From NCBI GenBank assembly GCA_903842065.1, contig CAIMKZ010000050.1, positions 1-45,488 on the forward strand: DNA of 45,488 bases. Reading direction: 5' to 3'. Shown here one piece after another: positions 26,601 to 34,370 of this stretch; the first letter of the stretch is position 1; every line of letters starts with the position of its first letter. The notes below the pieces were generated by a model. That model did no database searches. It was given only the letters and a program-made list of their open reading frames with translations, and was not told the origin of the DNA. This DNA comes from an uncultured Acidobacteriaceae bacterium (GTDB lineage: Bacteria > Acidobacteriota > Terriglobia > Terriglobales > Acidobacteriaceae). The translations under genes were made by a program, and so were the position numbers.

Positions 26601-27488
26601 TCCATGTCTCACGGCCTGATGCTCGGAGCCAACTACACGTGGTCCAAAGGGACCGGCAACGTGGGCAACCAATCAACCCAAACGTTCGCGGAATCGCAGC
26701 AGAATAACAGCTCAGCTCCCACCGGTGGAGTGGACTACGTGAACCTTAAAAACAACCACTCCATCATGGACTATGACATTACGCATCGTGTTGTCGTGAA
26801 TTGGACGTATGCTCTGCCCATGGGTAAGGGGAAGTTGCTCAACACGAATAACAGGCTCGTTAACGAGATCATTGGTGGTTGGGAAGTCTCGGGAGTCGTA
26901 AACCTGCAAGGAGGTATGCCTTGGGCTCCCACCTGCGCCGCCACGACTACTTCCCTCAATCCCGCCGGCACCCTGAATGGACGCTGCAACCGAGTGGCCG
27001 GCGAGCCGATCGAGATTAACAAGGCAGATCAGCATTACTACGACGGCAAGCAGACTCTCACTCTTCCGAATGGCCGAGTCGTCACCCCGGCGGTCAACAC
27101 CTTTATGAAGTGGAATCCGGATGCGTGGGCTGAGCCGATCGTTACCATGTCAAACGGCAAAGTCTTCGTAGACCAATACACTTTGGGCTCCACTCCCCTG
27201 GCGATCGGCTATTTGCGTACGCCCGGGATCCAGAACGTGAACCTTTCAGTGGTCAAAAAGTTCTCGGTCCGTGAGGGGATGGGATTCGAACTGCATGTGA
27301 ATGCCACCAATGCTTTGAACCACACCAACCACCAGATCACCATCGCCACCGATAACACCAACCAGGTGAATGCAATCACTACGGCTGGCACAACCGCTGG
27401 GAAGAACGGCAACCCCCAGTTTGGCTCATACGGAATGTCCGCCCTGGAGCCGCGCCAACTGACAGTGCAGGCCAACTTCACCTTCTAA
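23628..27488 (+). CDS. Oar-like TonB-dependent outer-membrane receptor with carboxypeptidase-regulatory domain
   Basis: This 1286-residue outer-membrane protein starts with a signal peptide (about 1-27, ending LFAQ). A carboxypeptidase-regulatory-like Ig domain at about 29-115 (SSAITGTVTDQSGAVMPNVTVTV through YTVPYLPIGHYTLTVTAPGF) comes next. A plug domain with VSNAISEQSIANLPN and RINGGQIGSNDVLLDG follows, then a long beta-barrel ending in LTVQANFTF with the terminal aromatic residue required for assembly. Proteins of this Oar-like type are numerous in Acidobacteria and are thought to import carbohydrates or other ligands. ATG 23628 has GGAGG seven bases upstream. It is monocistronic, with a terminator directly after it. 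Confidence 0.93.
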   Translation: MTARFGLRILLAISITLAALGNPLFAQVKSSAITGTVTDQSGAVMPNVTVTVTQQETNTITKTESDSKGGYTVPYLPIGHYTLTVTAPGFSTYRKTDINLAGGATMRADVPMAIGNTTATVEVQANALAIQTENATVSNAISEQSIANLPNINGNSLYYATLESGVVGTPQQLTSTNLGVGYRDRRDMSGMRINGGQIGSNDVLLDGISVQGAAWHETAVLPNPDALSEVRVTTNNFTADIGLAQGIVSQTTKGGTNKFHGDLNFMMRNEDLNANSFSNNHQGIARPRYRLLQGGGSVGGPIIIPRLYNGKNKLFFFASFLRLVHSDAVTLQTTVPTLLERQGDFSQTMVKEKTGSAVPVHVYNPYSVTPSGSNYLRTQYTNAIITNPDPYGLKLLQGYPKPNYTKDESLYPLAGGGGQDAYHTNNYYYRGNQPESRNSLNARVDFKPSDNQSIYFTGGFSKGSIISPNQWGSAANGPWKYQTAQIGDTKDLNPYGAVGDTIVLNPTTVLDVRWGLTRIHTQSQINQAAGNPADYGMPAIVSATSPLPGSLPSMAALAPYGALNNTNYTNKKENQTNQFVVGSINKQFGSHSLKFGAEYRVYLQNFTDYQLQAPTLSATAVTGSIAAATGANSTTIATVQDQGFLPAGLAVGAQGWLMNAGTAPKLAVASKYLAMYGQDSWRVNKNLLLTVGIRYDIQPGPTERHNHMSSYVLDTANPFPYTAPAGITASPKAAMGYLTYPGVGGYSRNLYETSWHDVAPRIGATYQLTPKTVLRGGYGRNFLPSNTGYNANTTIYNPTPWDTAVTPTPFGLAPAGVAVGTFSQTQNTQVVAGAGAVDSAANYGQPSGVTIFNRKEYKTGHTDQWNFIIERELSPTWLVNVGYVGSMGGTLPWRSYPLNGPFAVDPGQLQTWRSAWVASNGVTDPAQVQVPNPMPALIGKAPSATTGSSGSGGKTITAMQAAEPYVGSLGVIQYVSIGSSAYHAFVAKVQHSMSHGLMLGANYTWSKGTGNVGNQSTQTFAESQQNNSSAPTGGVDYVNLKNNHSIMDYDITHRVVVNWTYALPMGKGKLLNTNNRLVNEIIGGWEVSGVVNLQGGMPWAPTCAATTTSLNPAGTLNGRCNRVAGEPIEINKADQHYYDGKQTLTLPNGRVVTPAVNTFMKWNPDAWAEPIVTMSNGKVFVDQYTLGSTPLAIGYLRTPGIQNVNLSVVKKFSVREGMGFELHVNATNALNHTNHQITIATDNTNQVNAITTAGTTAGKNGNPQFGSYGMSALEPRQLTVQANFTF

Positions 27489-27514
27489 TGGAAGAACCTG
27501 CAGGGAAACACACA

Positions 27515-27550
27515 GCCTCCCTATCGCCGAAAGCGATAGGGAGGCTTTTT
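27515..27550 (+). terminator. Terminator of the TonB-dependent receptor gene
   Basis: GCCTCCCTATCGC at 27515-27527 pairs perfectly with 27533-27545 around CGAAA and is followed by TTTTT at 27546-27550. It starts 26 bp after the stop codon. Confidence 0.92.
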
Positions 27551-27719
27551 AATTGCAGCCCTGGTGGCATCCGACAAGAGGTCGCGCCGGATGCAGGTGC
27601 AGTTGCCAGCCGTAGTACTTGATCCCCTTGTATGCGGTTGGACGCGAGATGCCATGCTCGTGACACAGATCGGTCGCAGACACCTCTTCCCTCGATAGCT
27701 CAATAAAAATACAAGCGTT
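27549..27719 (-). pseudogene. IS3-type OrfA transposase remnant
   Basis: One minus-strand frame reads IFIELSREEVSATDLC then HEHGISRPTAYK and ends in a stop at 27549. This closely resembles the helix-turn-helix core of IS3-family OrfA (a Glu-rich helix, then V-S-x-x-D-L-C-R-x-H-G-I-S-x-x-T-F-Y-K-W). The expected W-K-x-K-Y-G-G is altered to GIKYYGW, and the N-terminal and following parts, as well as OrfB, are missing. It lies between the receptor terminator and tRNA-Phe, a common landing zone for mobile DNA. Confidence 0.55.
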
Positions 27720-27985
27720 TCACTCCGAGATCAGTGATCGCCCTCCGCGATGGGTGCAAAGGAACTTTCCCGCATCGATGACCGACTCTCCATCAAGAGC
27801 GACAATCCACAATCGATCTCCCTGGCGAATCTAGCTTGCAATCGTGCGCAACTGCGCCGCTCGGCAGCAACTTTGAATTCCGGGTATGGATATCACATTC
27901 AAACCGGGTAGACCGACTCCGCCGGGCAGTTGGAACGTTTTGGGACATAAGTGTTGACTAGAAGGCTTGTAGCTTATTGAAAGTA

Positions 27986-28060
27986 TGGTGGCCAGGGACG
28001 GGATTGAACCGCCGACGCCGGCCTTTTCAGGGCCGCGCTCTACCACTGAGCTACCTGGCC
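27986..28060 (-). tRNA. tRNA-Phe (anticodon GAA)
   Basis: The minus strand folds as a complete cloverleaf: acceptor GGCCAGG/CCTGGCC, D-stem GCTC/GAGC, anticodon stem CGGCC/GGCCG with loop CTGAAAA, and T-stem GGCGG/CCGTC with one G-U pair and loop TTCAATC. The anticodon is GAA. The discriminator base is A and the CCA tail is encoded at 27986-27988. Its 3' 28 bases are copied at 11851-11878. A37 and a U-starting codon make it a candidate MiaA substrate. Confidence 0.97.
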
Positions 28061-28774
28061 TCAGTGCAGACTTTCAGTTGCAAACTCCTGCGCGGGGGTC
28101 CGGCTGGGGTGGCCGGCTAGAGAATGACTCTACGAACGGCTCTCTGCAACTAACTCGATAAGTATATCAACTCTCCCTGCTGCGGCCAAACGGCTGGCCT
28201 GGCACGGCTCTGGGTTACAGAATCAGAAAACGTCCTTGCATGGTTGACGGATGCGCGAACGAACCGGGTCCGAATCGCGCACCGTTTTAGTTGCAAATGG
28301 AAGGCTTTTCCTGCCCGGATACACACGCTTTCAACAGGGATTCAACAGCGTAAGTTGAAGCAGGATTTGGTTCTAAGCTAAACGGTGGAGTTCTACGCCA
28401 CATTCTCGCTGCGCTTTCGCTACTCTTTCCCTCTTTTCGCGCGAGGCTTTTCTCCTTATGCTTCCCTCACATTGAAGCAATCTAACCGGAGCTCCAGCGT
28501 AGTTCCCGCGAGTGCCCGGAGGTGATCGAAGGTCCGACTGTAGGGGGTATCCTTCGCCCCCTGCATGGCTTCGAAATTTGTACCGTTTGACGCTGTCGGC
28601 GGCTTTCGCGCTGGCGCAAGTCGGATACGCGCCTGTTGACTGGATACGCGGATCAACGGCGCAAAGCTATGTGGTTGAGAGTGCTACAACCTGCCACCGG
28701 GGCAGGCTGTGAGAGATTTCTCGAGTTTTCCCGGTGATGACGCTGCACCATTTTCAGGAGTCAGAAAGAAAGCC
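28061..28774. other. Intergenic region with no recognised gene
   Basis: These 714 bases run from the 5' side of tRNA-Phe to the receiver gene. The tRNA promoter should be in the left part. I see short ORFs only, without credible composition, and no terminator or tRNA. The receiver frame stays open upstream to a GTG at 28709, but this is probably leader sequence. Confidence 0.5.
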
Positions 28775-29200
28775 ATGCGCCCTAAAAAAGTGATTTTGAT
28801 TGTAGACGACAATGAACAGGAACTCTCGGTAATGAAGTTCATGCTATCCACCAACGGCTACCGCGTGCTGGCATCGACCAACGGGCAGGACGCAATTGCG
28901 CAGTTTTCCGGTACGCTGCAAATCGACCTGGTATTGGTTGATGCTTCGATGCCTCAGATGAACGGGCGGCAGCTCGTGGAACGGCTGAAGAAGATGGCGT
29001 CGCATGTACCGATGATTCTGCTGGGTGACACGCAGGCAACTGCCGGCGATATCCACATGGCAGACGCGATGCTGGCAAAGAAAAACTGCTCTGCGCAGGA
29101 GCTTCTGGAGCGGATCAAGGTAATGAGCGCGCGCAAGCGTGGACCGAAGAAGGGTACGCATCGCGTCTCCTCCGATATGGCGCTGGCGGCAGCTTCTTAA
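28775..29200 (+). CDS. Stand-alone response-regulator receiver protein
   Basis: This 141-residue protein is a single receiver domain plus a basic tail (ARKRGPKKGTHR). The acidic pair is D11-D12 (IVDDNEQE), the phospho-acceptor is D56 (LVDASMPQMNG), and the conserved Lys is at 102 or 103. The usual Ser/Thr at the end of strand 4 is replaced by Gly (ILLGDTQ), so signalling may be atypical. There is no output domain and no histidine kinase nearby. I chose ATG 28775 because it opens directly into MRPKKVILIVDD; GTG 28709 would add 22 residues without domain character. It is followed by typA on the same strand. Confidence 0.88.
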   Translation: MRPKKVILIVDDNEQELSVMKFMLSTNGYRVLASTNGQDAIAQFSGTLQIDLVLVDASMPQMNGRQLVERLKKMASHVPMILLGDTQATAGDIHMADAMLAKKNCSAQELLERIKVMSARKRGPKKGTHRVSSDMALAAAS

Positions 29201-29357
29201 GCCTCGCATTCACTCGATTGGGGGCCGCTGCCTGATTGGGCAGTAGTCGAACTGCTAGAATAAGAGTTGGAGCCGCGCCTCCACGCGGCCCTTGCTCATG
29301 CTGCTGGCCGCCCCCCGAAGCCCAGATGGGCCGGACCCCGAAAAGAGAGAATTCGCT

Positions 29358-31181
29358 TTGACCCAGACGATACGCAATATCGCCATCATTGCCCATGTAG
29401 ACCACGGCAAAACTACACTCGTCGACGCACTGCTGCGTCAGGCCGGAACTTTCCGCGCCAATGAGCAGGTCGCCGAGCGCGTGATGGACTCGAACGAGCT
29501 CGAGCGCGAGCGCGGCATTACCATCCTGGCCAAGAACACCGCCATCAACTACGGTGGCGGCAAGATCAACATCGTCGACACGCCCGGCCACGCCGACTTT
29601 GGCGGCGAGGTGGAACGCGCCCTCAAGATGGTGGATGGCGTAATGCTGCTGGTGGACGCGGCCGAAGGCCCGCTGCCCCAGACCCGCTACGTGCTGTCGA
29701 AGGCGCTTGAGGCCAAGCTGAAGCCGATCGTCGTCATTAACAAGATCGACAGGCCCGACGCGCGCCCCAAGGAAGTACTGGACGAGATCTACGATCTATT
29801 CATCGACCTCGATGCAGACGAGTCGCTGCTGGATTTTCCAGTGCTTTATGCAGTGGCCAAGGCTGGTACGGCCACGACCGATCCCGATAAGCCGGGAACG
29901 GACCTCGTGCCGCTCTTCGAAGCAATCATCAACACGATCCCCGAAGCCACGGGCGACGCCGAAGCGCCTCTGCAGATTCTGGTGACAAACCTCGACTACT
30001 CAGACTACTTCGGGCGCATCGCCATCTGCCGCGTCTTCCAGGGCACGCTGCATGTGGGCGACGAGGTAAACATCTCGCGCCGCGACGGATCGCTGTATAA
30101 AACGAAGATCACCAAGCTGTTCACTTTCTCCGGTCTGAAGCGAACCGAGATCACGGAAACAACGATGGGAGACATCGTGGCTGTTGCCGGCATCGAGGGC
30201 ATCACCATCGGCGAGACCATCACCAGCGTTGAAAATCCCTCGCCTCTGCCGCTGATCATTATCGACGAGCCGACTATCGCGATTCAGTTCAACGTGAATA
30301 CTTCGCCGTTCGCAGGACGAGAGGGCCAGTACGTGACCAGCCGCAACCTGCGCGAACGTCTTGAGAAGGAACTGCTCACCAACGTCTCGATTCGCGTCGA
30401 GGAGACAGGCTCGCCGGATGCCTTCAAGGTCCTGGGCCGTGGCGAGTTGCAACTCGCCATTCTCATCGAGATGATGCGTCGCGAGGGCTTCGAGCTGATG
30501 GCCGGAAGGCCGGAGATCGTGACCCGCGTGGTGGACGGTGTGCGCATGGAGCCGGTCGAGCATCTGACCATCGACGTACCCGAGCAGTTCACCGGCGTAG
30601 TGATCGAAAAGCTCGGACCGCGCAAAGGCGAGATGACCAAGATGCACAACCACGGATCTGGACGTGTACGTCTCGAGTTCCGTGTGCCCAGCCGCGGACT
30701 GATCGGGCTGCGCAGCGAGATGCTGACCGAGACACGCGGGACAATTGTGATGAACTCGCTCTTCGACGGTTACATGCCTTACCAGGGCGAGATTTCGCAG
30801 CGTCCTACTGGCGCGCTGATCGCAGACCGGCAGGGCCTCACCACGACCTATGCACTCAACGGATTGCAGGAACGCGGCATTCTCTTTGTCGGCGCAGGTG
30901 TTGAGGTCTATGAGGGCATGGTAATAGGCGAGCACTCGCGCGATAAGGACCTCGACGTGAACGTGGTGCGCGAAAAGAAGCTTACCAACATGCGCGCCTC
31001 GACGGCCGACGATGCTATCCGGCTCGTTCCCTACAAGACGCTCAATCTCGAACAGGCCATCGAATTCATCGCCGACGATGAGTTTGTCGAGGTTACGCCC
31101 AAGTCGCTCCGGCTGCGCAAGAAGGTCTTGCAGCAGAATCGGCGGCCAAAGCGTTGGGAGAAGGACGCGCAGCTCAGTTAG
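29358..31181 (+). CDS. typA: Ribosome-associated translational GTPase TypA/BipA
   Basis: TypA is an EF-G-like GTPase that binds the ribosome and helps assembly or translation under stress. The 607-residue product shows G1 (HVDHGKTT), the switch I motif RGITI, G3 ([12 protein letters not shown]), and G4 (NKIDRPDA). Domains II and III follow, and then the TypA-specific C-terminal region with [28 protein letters not shown] place the start at TTG 29358 because it gives the family's normal N-terminus ([15 protein letters not shown]). The frame continues 22 codons upstream with no family resemblance, and the ribosome-binding site is weak (GAGAGA). Confidence 0.95.
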   Translation: MTQTIRNIAIIAHVDHGKTTLVDALLRQAGTFRANEQVAERVMDSNELERERGITILAKNTAINYGGGKINIVDTPGHADFGGEVERALKMVDGVMLLVDAAEGPLPQTRYVLSKALEAKLKPIVVINKIDRPDARPKEVLDEIYDLFIDLDADESLLDFPVLYAVAKAGTATTDPDKPGTDLVPLFEAIINTIPEATGDAEAPLQILVTNLDYSDYFGRIAICRVFQGTLHVGDEVNISRRDGSLYKTKITKLFTFSGLKRTEITETTMGDIVAVAGIEGITIGETITSVENPSPLPLIIIDEPTIAIQFNVNTSPFAGREGQYVTSRNLRERLEKELLTNVSIRVEETGSPDAFKVLGRGELQLAILIEMMRREGFELMAGRPEIVTRVVDGVRMEPVEHLTIDVPEQFTGVVIEKLGPRKGEMTKMHNHGSGRVRLEFRVPSRGLIGLRSEMLTETRGTIVMNSLFDGYMPYQGEISQRPTGALIADRQGLTTTYALNGLQERGILFVGAGVEVYEGMVIGEHSRDKDLDVNVVREKKLTNMRASTADDAIRLVPYKTLNLEQAIEFIADDEFVEVTPKSLRLRKKVLQQNRRPKRWEKDAQLS

Positions 31182-31192
31182 CAACCGTCTCT

Positions 31193-31246
31193 TGAGCTGA
31201 AACACTTTGAGGGGCTACTTGCAGCCCCTCAAAGTGTTTCAGCTCA
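31193..31246. terminator. Perfect 24-bp-stem hairpin between typA and purE
   Basis: Bases 31193-31216 are the exact reverse complement of 31223-31246, with a 6-base loop (ACTTGC). It lies 11 bp after the typA stop and 8 bp after the purE stop on the opposite strand, so both convergent messages could end here. There is no T-run on either side, which is unusual for an intrinsic terminator; it may act as a 3' stabiliser or a transcription roadblock. Confidence 0.6.
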
Positions 31247-31254
31247 GCGATTCT

Positions 31255-31743
31255 CTACGGCAGCGTCTGTTCGAGCACTTCCTTTGCCCGCGCCGCACGC
31301 CACGCCACCAGTTTGCTACTGAGAGCAGCATCGTTCAGCGCCAGAATCTCAGCCGCAAACAGAGCCGCGTTGGCTGCGCCCGGCTTTCCGATCGCTAGCG
31401 TCGCCACGGGAATTCCCTTGGGCATCTGCACCATCGCCAGCAGCGAGTCTAGCCCGTTGAGCGGGGTTGAAGCGATGGGAACCGCAAGCACCGGGACCAG
31501 CGTCTTGGCGGCGATAACGCCAGCCAGATGTGCTGCTCCTCCAGCCCCCGCGATCACTACGCGCATACCAGCGGCAGTAGCTTTCTCAATGTAGTCGAAG
31601 AGTTGATCGGGAGTCCGGTGCGCGCTCAGCACCCTCGCCTCGCAGGAAATCCCAAGCTCATGCAGCATGTCCACGGCCGCTGACATCACGTCGTAGTCGC
31701 TCTTGCTGCCCATAATCACGCCGACCAATGGTAGCTCATTCAT
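31255..31743 (-). CDS. purE: N5-carboxyaminoimidazole ribonucleotide mutase
   Basis: PurE moves the carboxyl group of N5-CAIR to C4 to give CAIR in purine synthesis. The 162-residue length and the motifs [52 protein letters not shown] and the later [13 protein letters not shown] are typical of class I PurE. The start is ATG 31743. The partner purK is not downstream on this strand; the next thing is the typA hairpin. Upstream, only 41 bp separates it from the last phage-type gene, so any own promoter must lie in that gap or inside the phage gene. Confidence 0.95.
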   Translation of the reverse strand: MNELPLVGVIMGSKSDYDVMSAAVDMLHELGISCEARVLSAHRTPDQLFDYIEKATAAGMRVVIAGAGGAAHLAGVIAAKTLVPVLAVPIASTPLNGLDSLLAMVQMPKGIPVATLAIGKPGAANAALFAAEILALNDAALSSKLVAWRAARAKEVLEQTLP

Positions 31744-31784
31744 AGTGAGATTATACGAAGTTCAGAGGCATTGCTGTCTGTGCA

Positions 31785-32027
31785 TCAATGATGCCGCCAC
31801 GCCTCCACGGCAACTTCCACTACCGCGAGCACAACGCTGAGAGCTGCCGCGAACCCTTTGGCACGCTGCCAGTTCTGCTCATGCCGGTCCATGCGCCGCT
31901 CCAGTTCCGCGAGCCGCCCGCCATTGCCGTCACCCATCAGGCCGGTCATCTGCGTCTTCAACACGCTCAGATCGCTCAGCACCTGGGCCTCGAATTCATT
32001 CATCATCCGCATCCGCGCCGACTCCAT
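31785..32027 (-). CDS. XhlA/holin-like small membrane protein
   Basis: The 80-residue product has a charged, probably coiled-coil N-terminal two-thirds (FEAQVLSDLSVLKTQM, then LAELERRMDRHEQNWQRAK). One C-terminal hydrophobic segment (FAAALSVVLAVVEVAV) follows, then a His-rich end. This is the layout of XhlA-type haemolysin/holin accessory proteins. Its ATG lies three bases after the stop of the 769-residue gene, so the two are translationally linked. It is the last gene of the phage cassette, and no endolysin follows; purE comes next. Confidence 0.65.
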   Translation of the reverse strand: MESARMRMMNEFEAQVLSDLSVLKTQMTGLMGDGNGGRLAELERRMDRHEQNWQRAKGFAAALSVVLAVVEVAVEAWRHH

Positions 32028-32030
32028 GCC

Positions 32031-34340
32031 TCACAGAGGCAGATTGAAAAACAGCGCCGCCGAAAACTCCGAATAGTTGGGCGGCGTCGCGCCATCGTAC
32101 ATCCTGATATAGAACCTGTCTGTAAACGATCTGCGTGAAAACGTCAGGTTCTGGGCGGCGCTTCTCATGACCAATGTTGAATCACTGCCCGCCATGAAAC
32201 CGTTGTCGCGCAAGCGAATCTCGAAGCCTCCTCCGCTGGGCGGCGCTTTTTTTGTGTCAATCGTAACGGTGGAATTACTCAGTGCGGCCACTGTTACGGA
32301 TTGCAGGTTTGCAAGAACTGTCGGCGCCACCGGCGCAGGCAGCCATGCGTCGGCAGGAACGCTGTTGTTGGTCCGGATCGCCAGATCGTCGGCCCAGTCA
32401 TTCGCAAAGGAAATTTCGTAGAGCATGACATCCGGAAGGCTCGCCCGATAGCTCACCTTCACACTCCGCACCACGACCTGCGCGTCTAGATTCGTCGAGG
32501 GTGCGTTCAGTTCGAGTGCGTCGCCAGGCCATACATCCGTTGTGAAACTCATTCGAGTACCCTTGTATGTCCCGCTCCACAGCGCGCTCACACTGGCCGC
32601 TGCTTGCTCAATCACATGCGCGGCATTGCGGCAGTCTGCCGAACTGCGCGCCGCCGGCCTCGTCACGGTTCCGATCCATGTCGCCGTAGCGGGCGAACCT
32701 GCCGCAGCCAGCGCCTGCTGACTCGCCGTATTCACCGAGCGGCCAACAGCACGCTGCATCGTCCGATAACTCACGGCAATCTTCTCGCCTAACGTCGGAA
32801 CCGAACCCGCATAGAAAGTCACCTTACCTGAACGGTCCACGCGGCACTCAGCGGACTCTTCAGCGGTACCTGTGCGCCGCGTGAACGAGCCGCCGCTGGC
32901 AGGTACGCTCTCCACCCAGCCGGAGCCGAAGCGGCGCATGTTGAATTCGCGTATCGTTCCGATCAGATTGATGCTGCTAGCCGGTACTGCCAGACAGAAG
33001 CCGGGCAGATTGGGTATGCCTCCGTCGTAAAGCGTCACGGGCATGGCGGCCACGCCGTTCACGAACTGCTGAATCTCCATCTGAATTCGCGCTGGCGCAA
33101 GAATGCTCTGACCGCCGGCCGATATCGGGCCATCGTCGCCGAACGAGTAGTACATCGAATGCGAGCGCTCAAGCTCTGGACAGTTGACCCGAATCCGCAA
33201 TGCGTATTGTCTTGTCGGATCGATTGGAAACGAGATGCCTGTCGCATTACCCAATACCAGCGGCTGGAGCGAGACCGCGCCTGTACCCGGTTGCGCAGTA
33301 GCCTGGAAACCCGCGATACAGCCGCTCACTGTCATTGGCTGAATAAAGATACCAGACACGATACCCGCGGAGCCCGGAGAAAGCGTGACACCCAGAGCTT
33401 CCATCAGCAGCGTACCGCCCATCTCGATCGGGTCGAGCCAACTCAGCACCGTCTGGCCGTCGAGACCGTTGCCACCGTTCATTGCCAGCCCGCCGCCTCC
33501 CAGCGCCAGATAGCCCGCACCGCCGGTGGCCGACCACACCATCGAATTGATCTGTGGCTCATTGAACTGTTCACGAATGACCGCAGAACTGCCCGTCGAT
33601 GGGAACCATGGATTGGCCGACAGGTCAAACTGCGCTGTAGTCCCGTCGCCGAGAAAGTACTCGGTTACATACGCAGCGGGCTCAGTCTCGCCACAAACCG
33701 TAATATCGTTTGCAAGGCCGCGCTTCACGCTCGATGAGAAGGTAAGGCTTGACAATGTCAGGCTGCCGTCGATCTCGTTCAACGGATGCACAACACAAGG
33801 CACATTTGAAGCAGTCAGAGCGCCGTTTGTCACTCGGTAAGCCGCTCGCGCCATGTCAGCGATCTGTCCGGCTCGTTGGCTCCAGTTCGATCCCGCTTGC
33901 GCAGAATAGTTGCTTACCGCCGCCGCAAGTGAGACTCCCTGCGCGGAAATCGTACTCGAACCGGACTGCCCCACTAGCGTTCCCAGCATCTGACCAGCGG
34001 TTCCACTGCTTATGCCCGTGCCCTGCGGCATGAGCATCTGGTCGAGCAGGATCTCATCGCTCACCGCCTGAATCGCAGTGCGGTAGCGCGGCCCTTCCAT
34101 TCCCTCGCCCGCGTACTCAGGCAGCGGACTTACAGCGATGTATCCGGTGAAATAGCGCGTCCCGTCATCGCCCGTCACGGCAAGCGCTTGAAAGCGCGTC
34201 GGTGCAGGCAGGCTTCCGTCCACGGGCAGGCTCAACCACAGCTCGCAGACAGATGGCGCATTTAGTTTCCGCTCTATCGTCAGCGGATGCACCATATCAA
34301 GCGCTGGCGTGTAGTCACGACCTTGAATTTTGATCTTCAT
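32031..34340 (-). CDS. Large phage structural protein, hub/fibre-like
   Basis: The 769-residue protein opens with MKIKIQGRDYTPALDMVHPL and a beta-rich first 100 residues that resemble the N-terminal domain of tail hub proteins. A long middle part with repeated beta-sandwich character follows at about 220-480, including a LamG-like stretch around YALRIRVNCPELERSHSMYYSFG. A C-terminal beta domain ends FYIRMYDGATPPNYSEFSA. It has no signal peptide. Position after the tail-tube-like gene and before the XhlA-like gene fits a baseplate hub fused to a fibre or adhesion part. The exact role is inferred from position and overall pattern. Confidence 0.6.
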   Translation of the reverse strand: MKIKIQGRDYTPALDMVHPLTIERKLNAPSVCELWLSLPVDGSLPAPTRFQALAVTGDDGTRYFTGYIAVSPLPEYAGEGMEGPRYRTAIQAVSDEILLDQMLMPQGTGISSGTAGQMLGTLVGQSGSSTISAQGVSLAAAVSNYSAQAGSNWSQRAGQIADMARAAYRVTNGALTASNVPCVVHPLNEIDGSLTLSSLTFSSSVKRGLANDITVCGETEPAAYVTEYFLGDGTTAQFDLSANPWFPSTGSSAVIREQFNEPQINSMVWSATGGAGYLALGGGGLAMNGGNGLDGQTVLSWLDPIEMGGTLLMEALGVTLSPGSAGIVSGIFIQPMTVSGCIAGFQATAQPGTGAVSLQPLVLGNATGISFPIDPTRQYALRIRVNCPELERSHSMYYSFGDDGPISAGGQSILAPARIQMEIQQFVNGVAAMPVTLYDGGIPNLPGFCLAVPASSINLIGTIREFNMRRFGSGWVESVPASGGSFTRRTGTAEESAECRVDRSGKVTFYAGSVPTLGEKIAVSYRTMQRAVGRSVNTASQQALAAAGSPATATWIGTVTRPAARSSADCRNAAHVIEQAAASVSALWSGTYKGTRMSFTTDVWPGDALELNAPSTNLDAQVVVRSVKVSYRASLPDVMLYEISFANDWADDLAIRTNNSVPADAWLPAPVAPTVLANLQSVTVAALSNSTVTIDTKKAPPSGGGFEIRLRDNGFMAGSDSTLVMRSAAQNLTFSRRSFTDRFYIRMYDGATPPNYSEFSAALFFNLPL

Positions 34341-34370
34341 CTTCGCTCTCTGATCGAATGACTCGCCGTT

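Noticed and set aside
25644..26672. A 342-codon minus-strand frame inside the TonB receptor gene
   Set aside because: Antisense shadow of the beta-barrel coding region, with no ribosome-binding site or domain.
30000..31205. A 401-codon minus-strand frame opposite typA
   Set aside because: Antisense to typA, which has all its G motifs; the frame spans part of the terminator hairpin and has no start signal.
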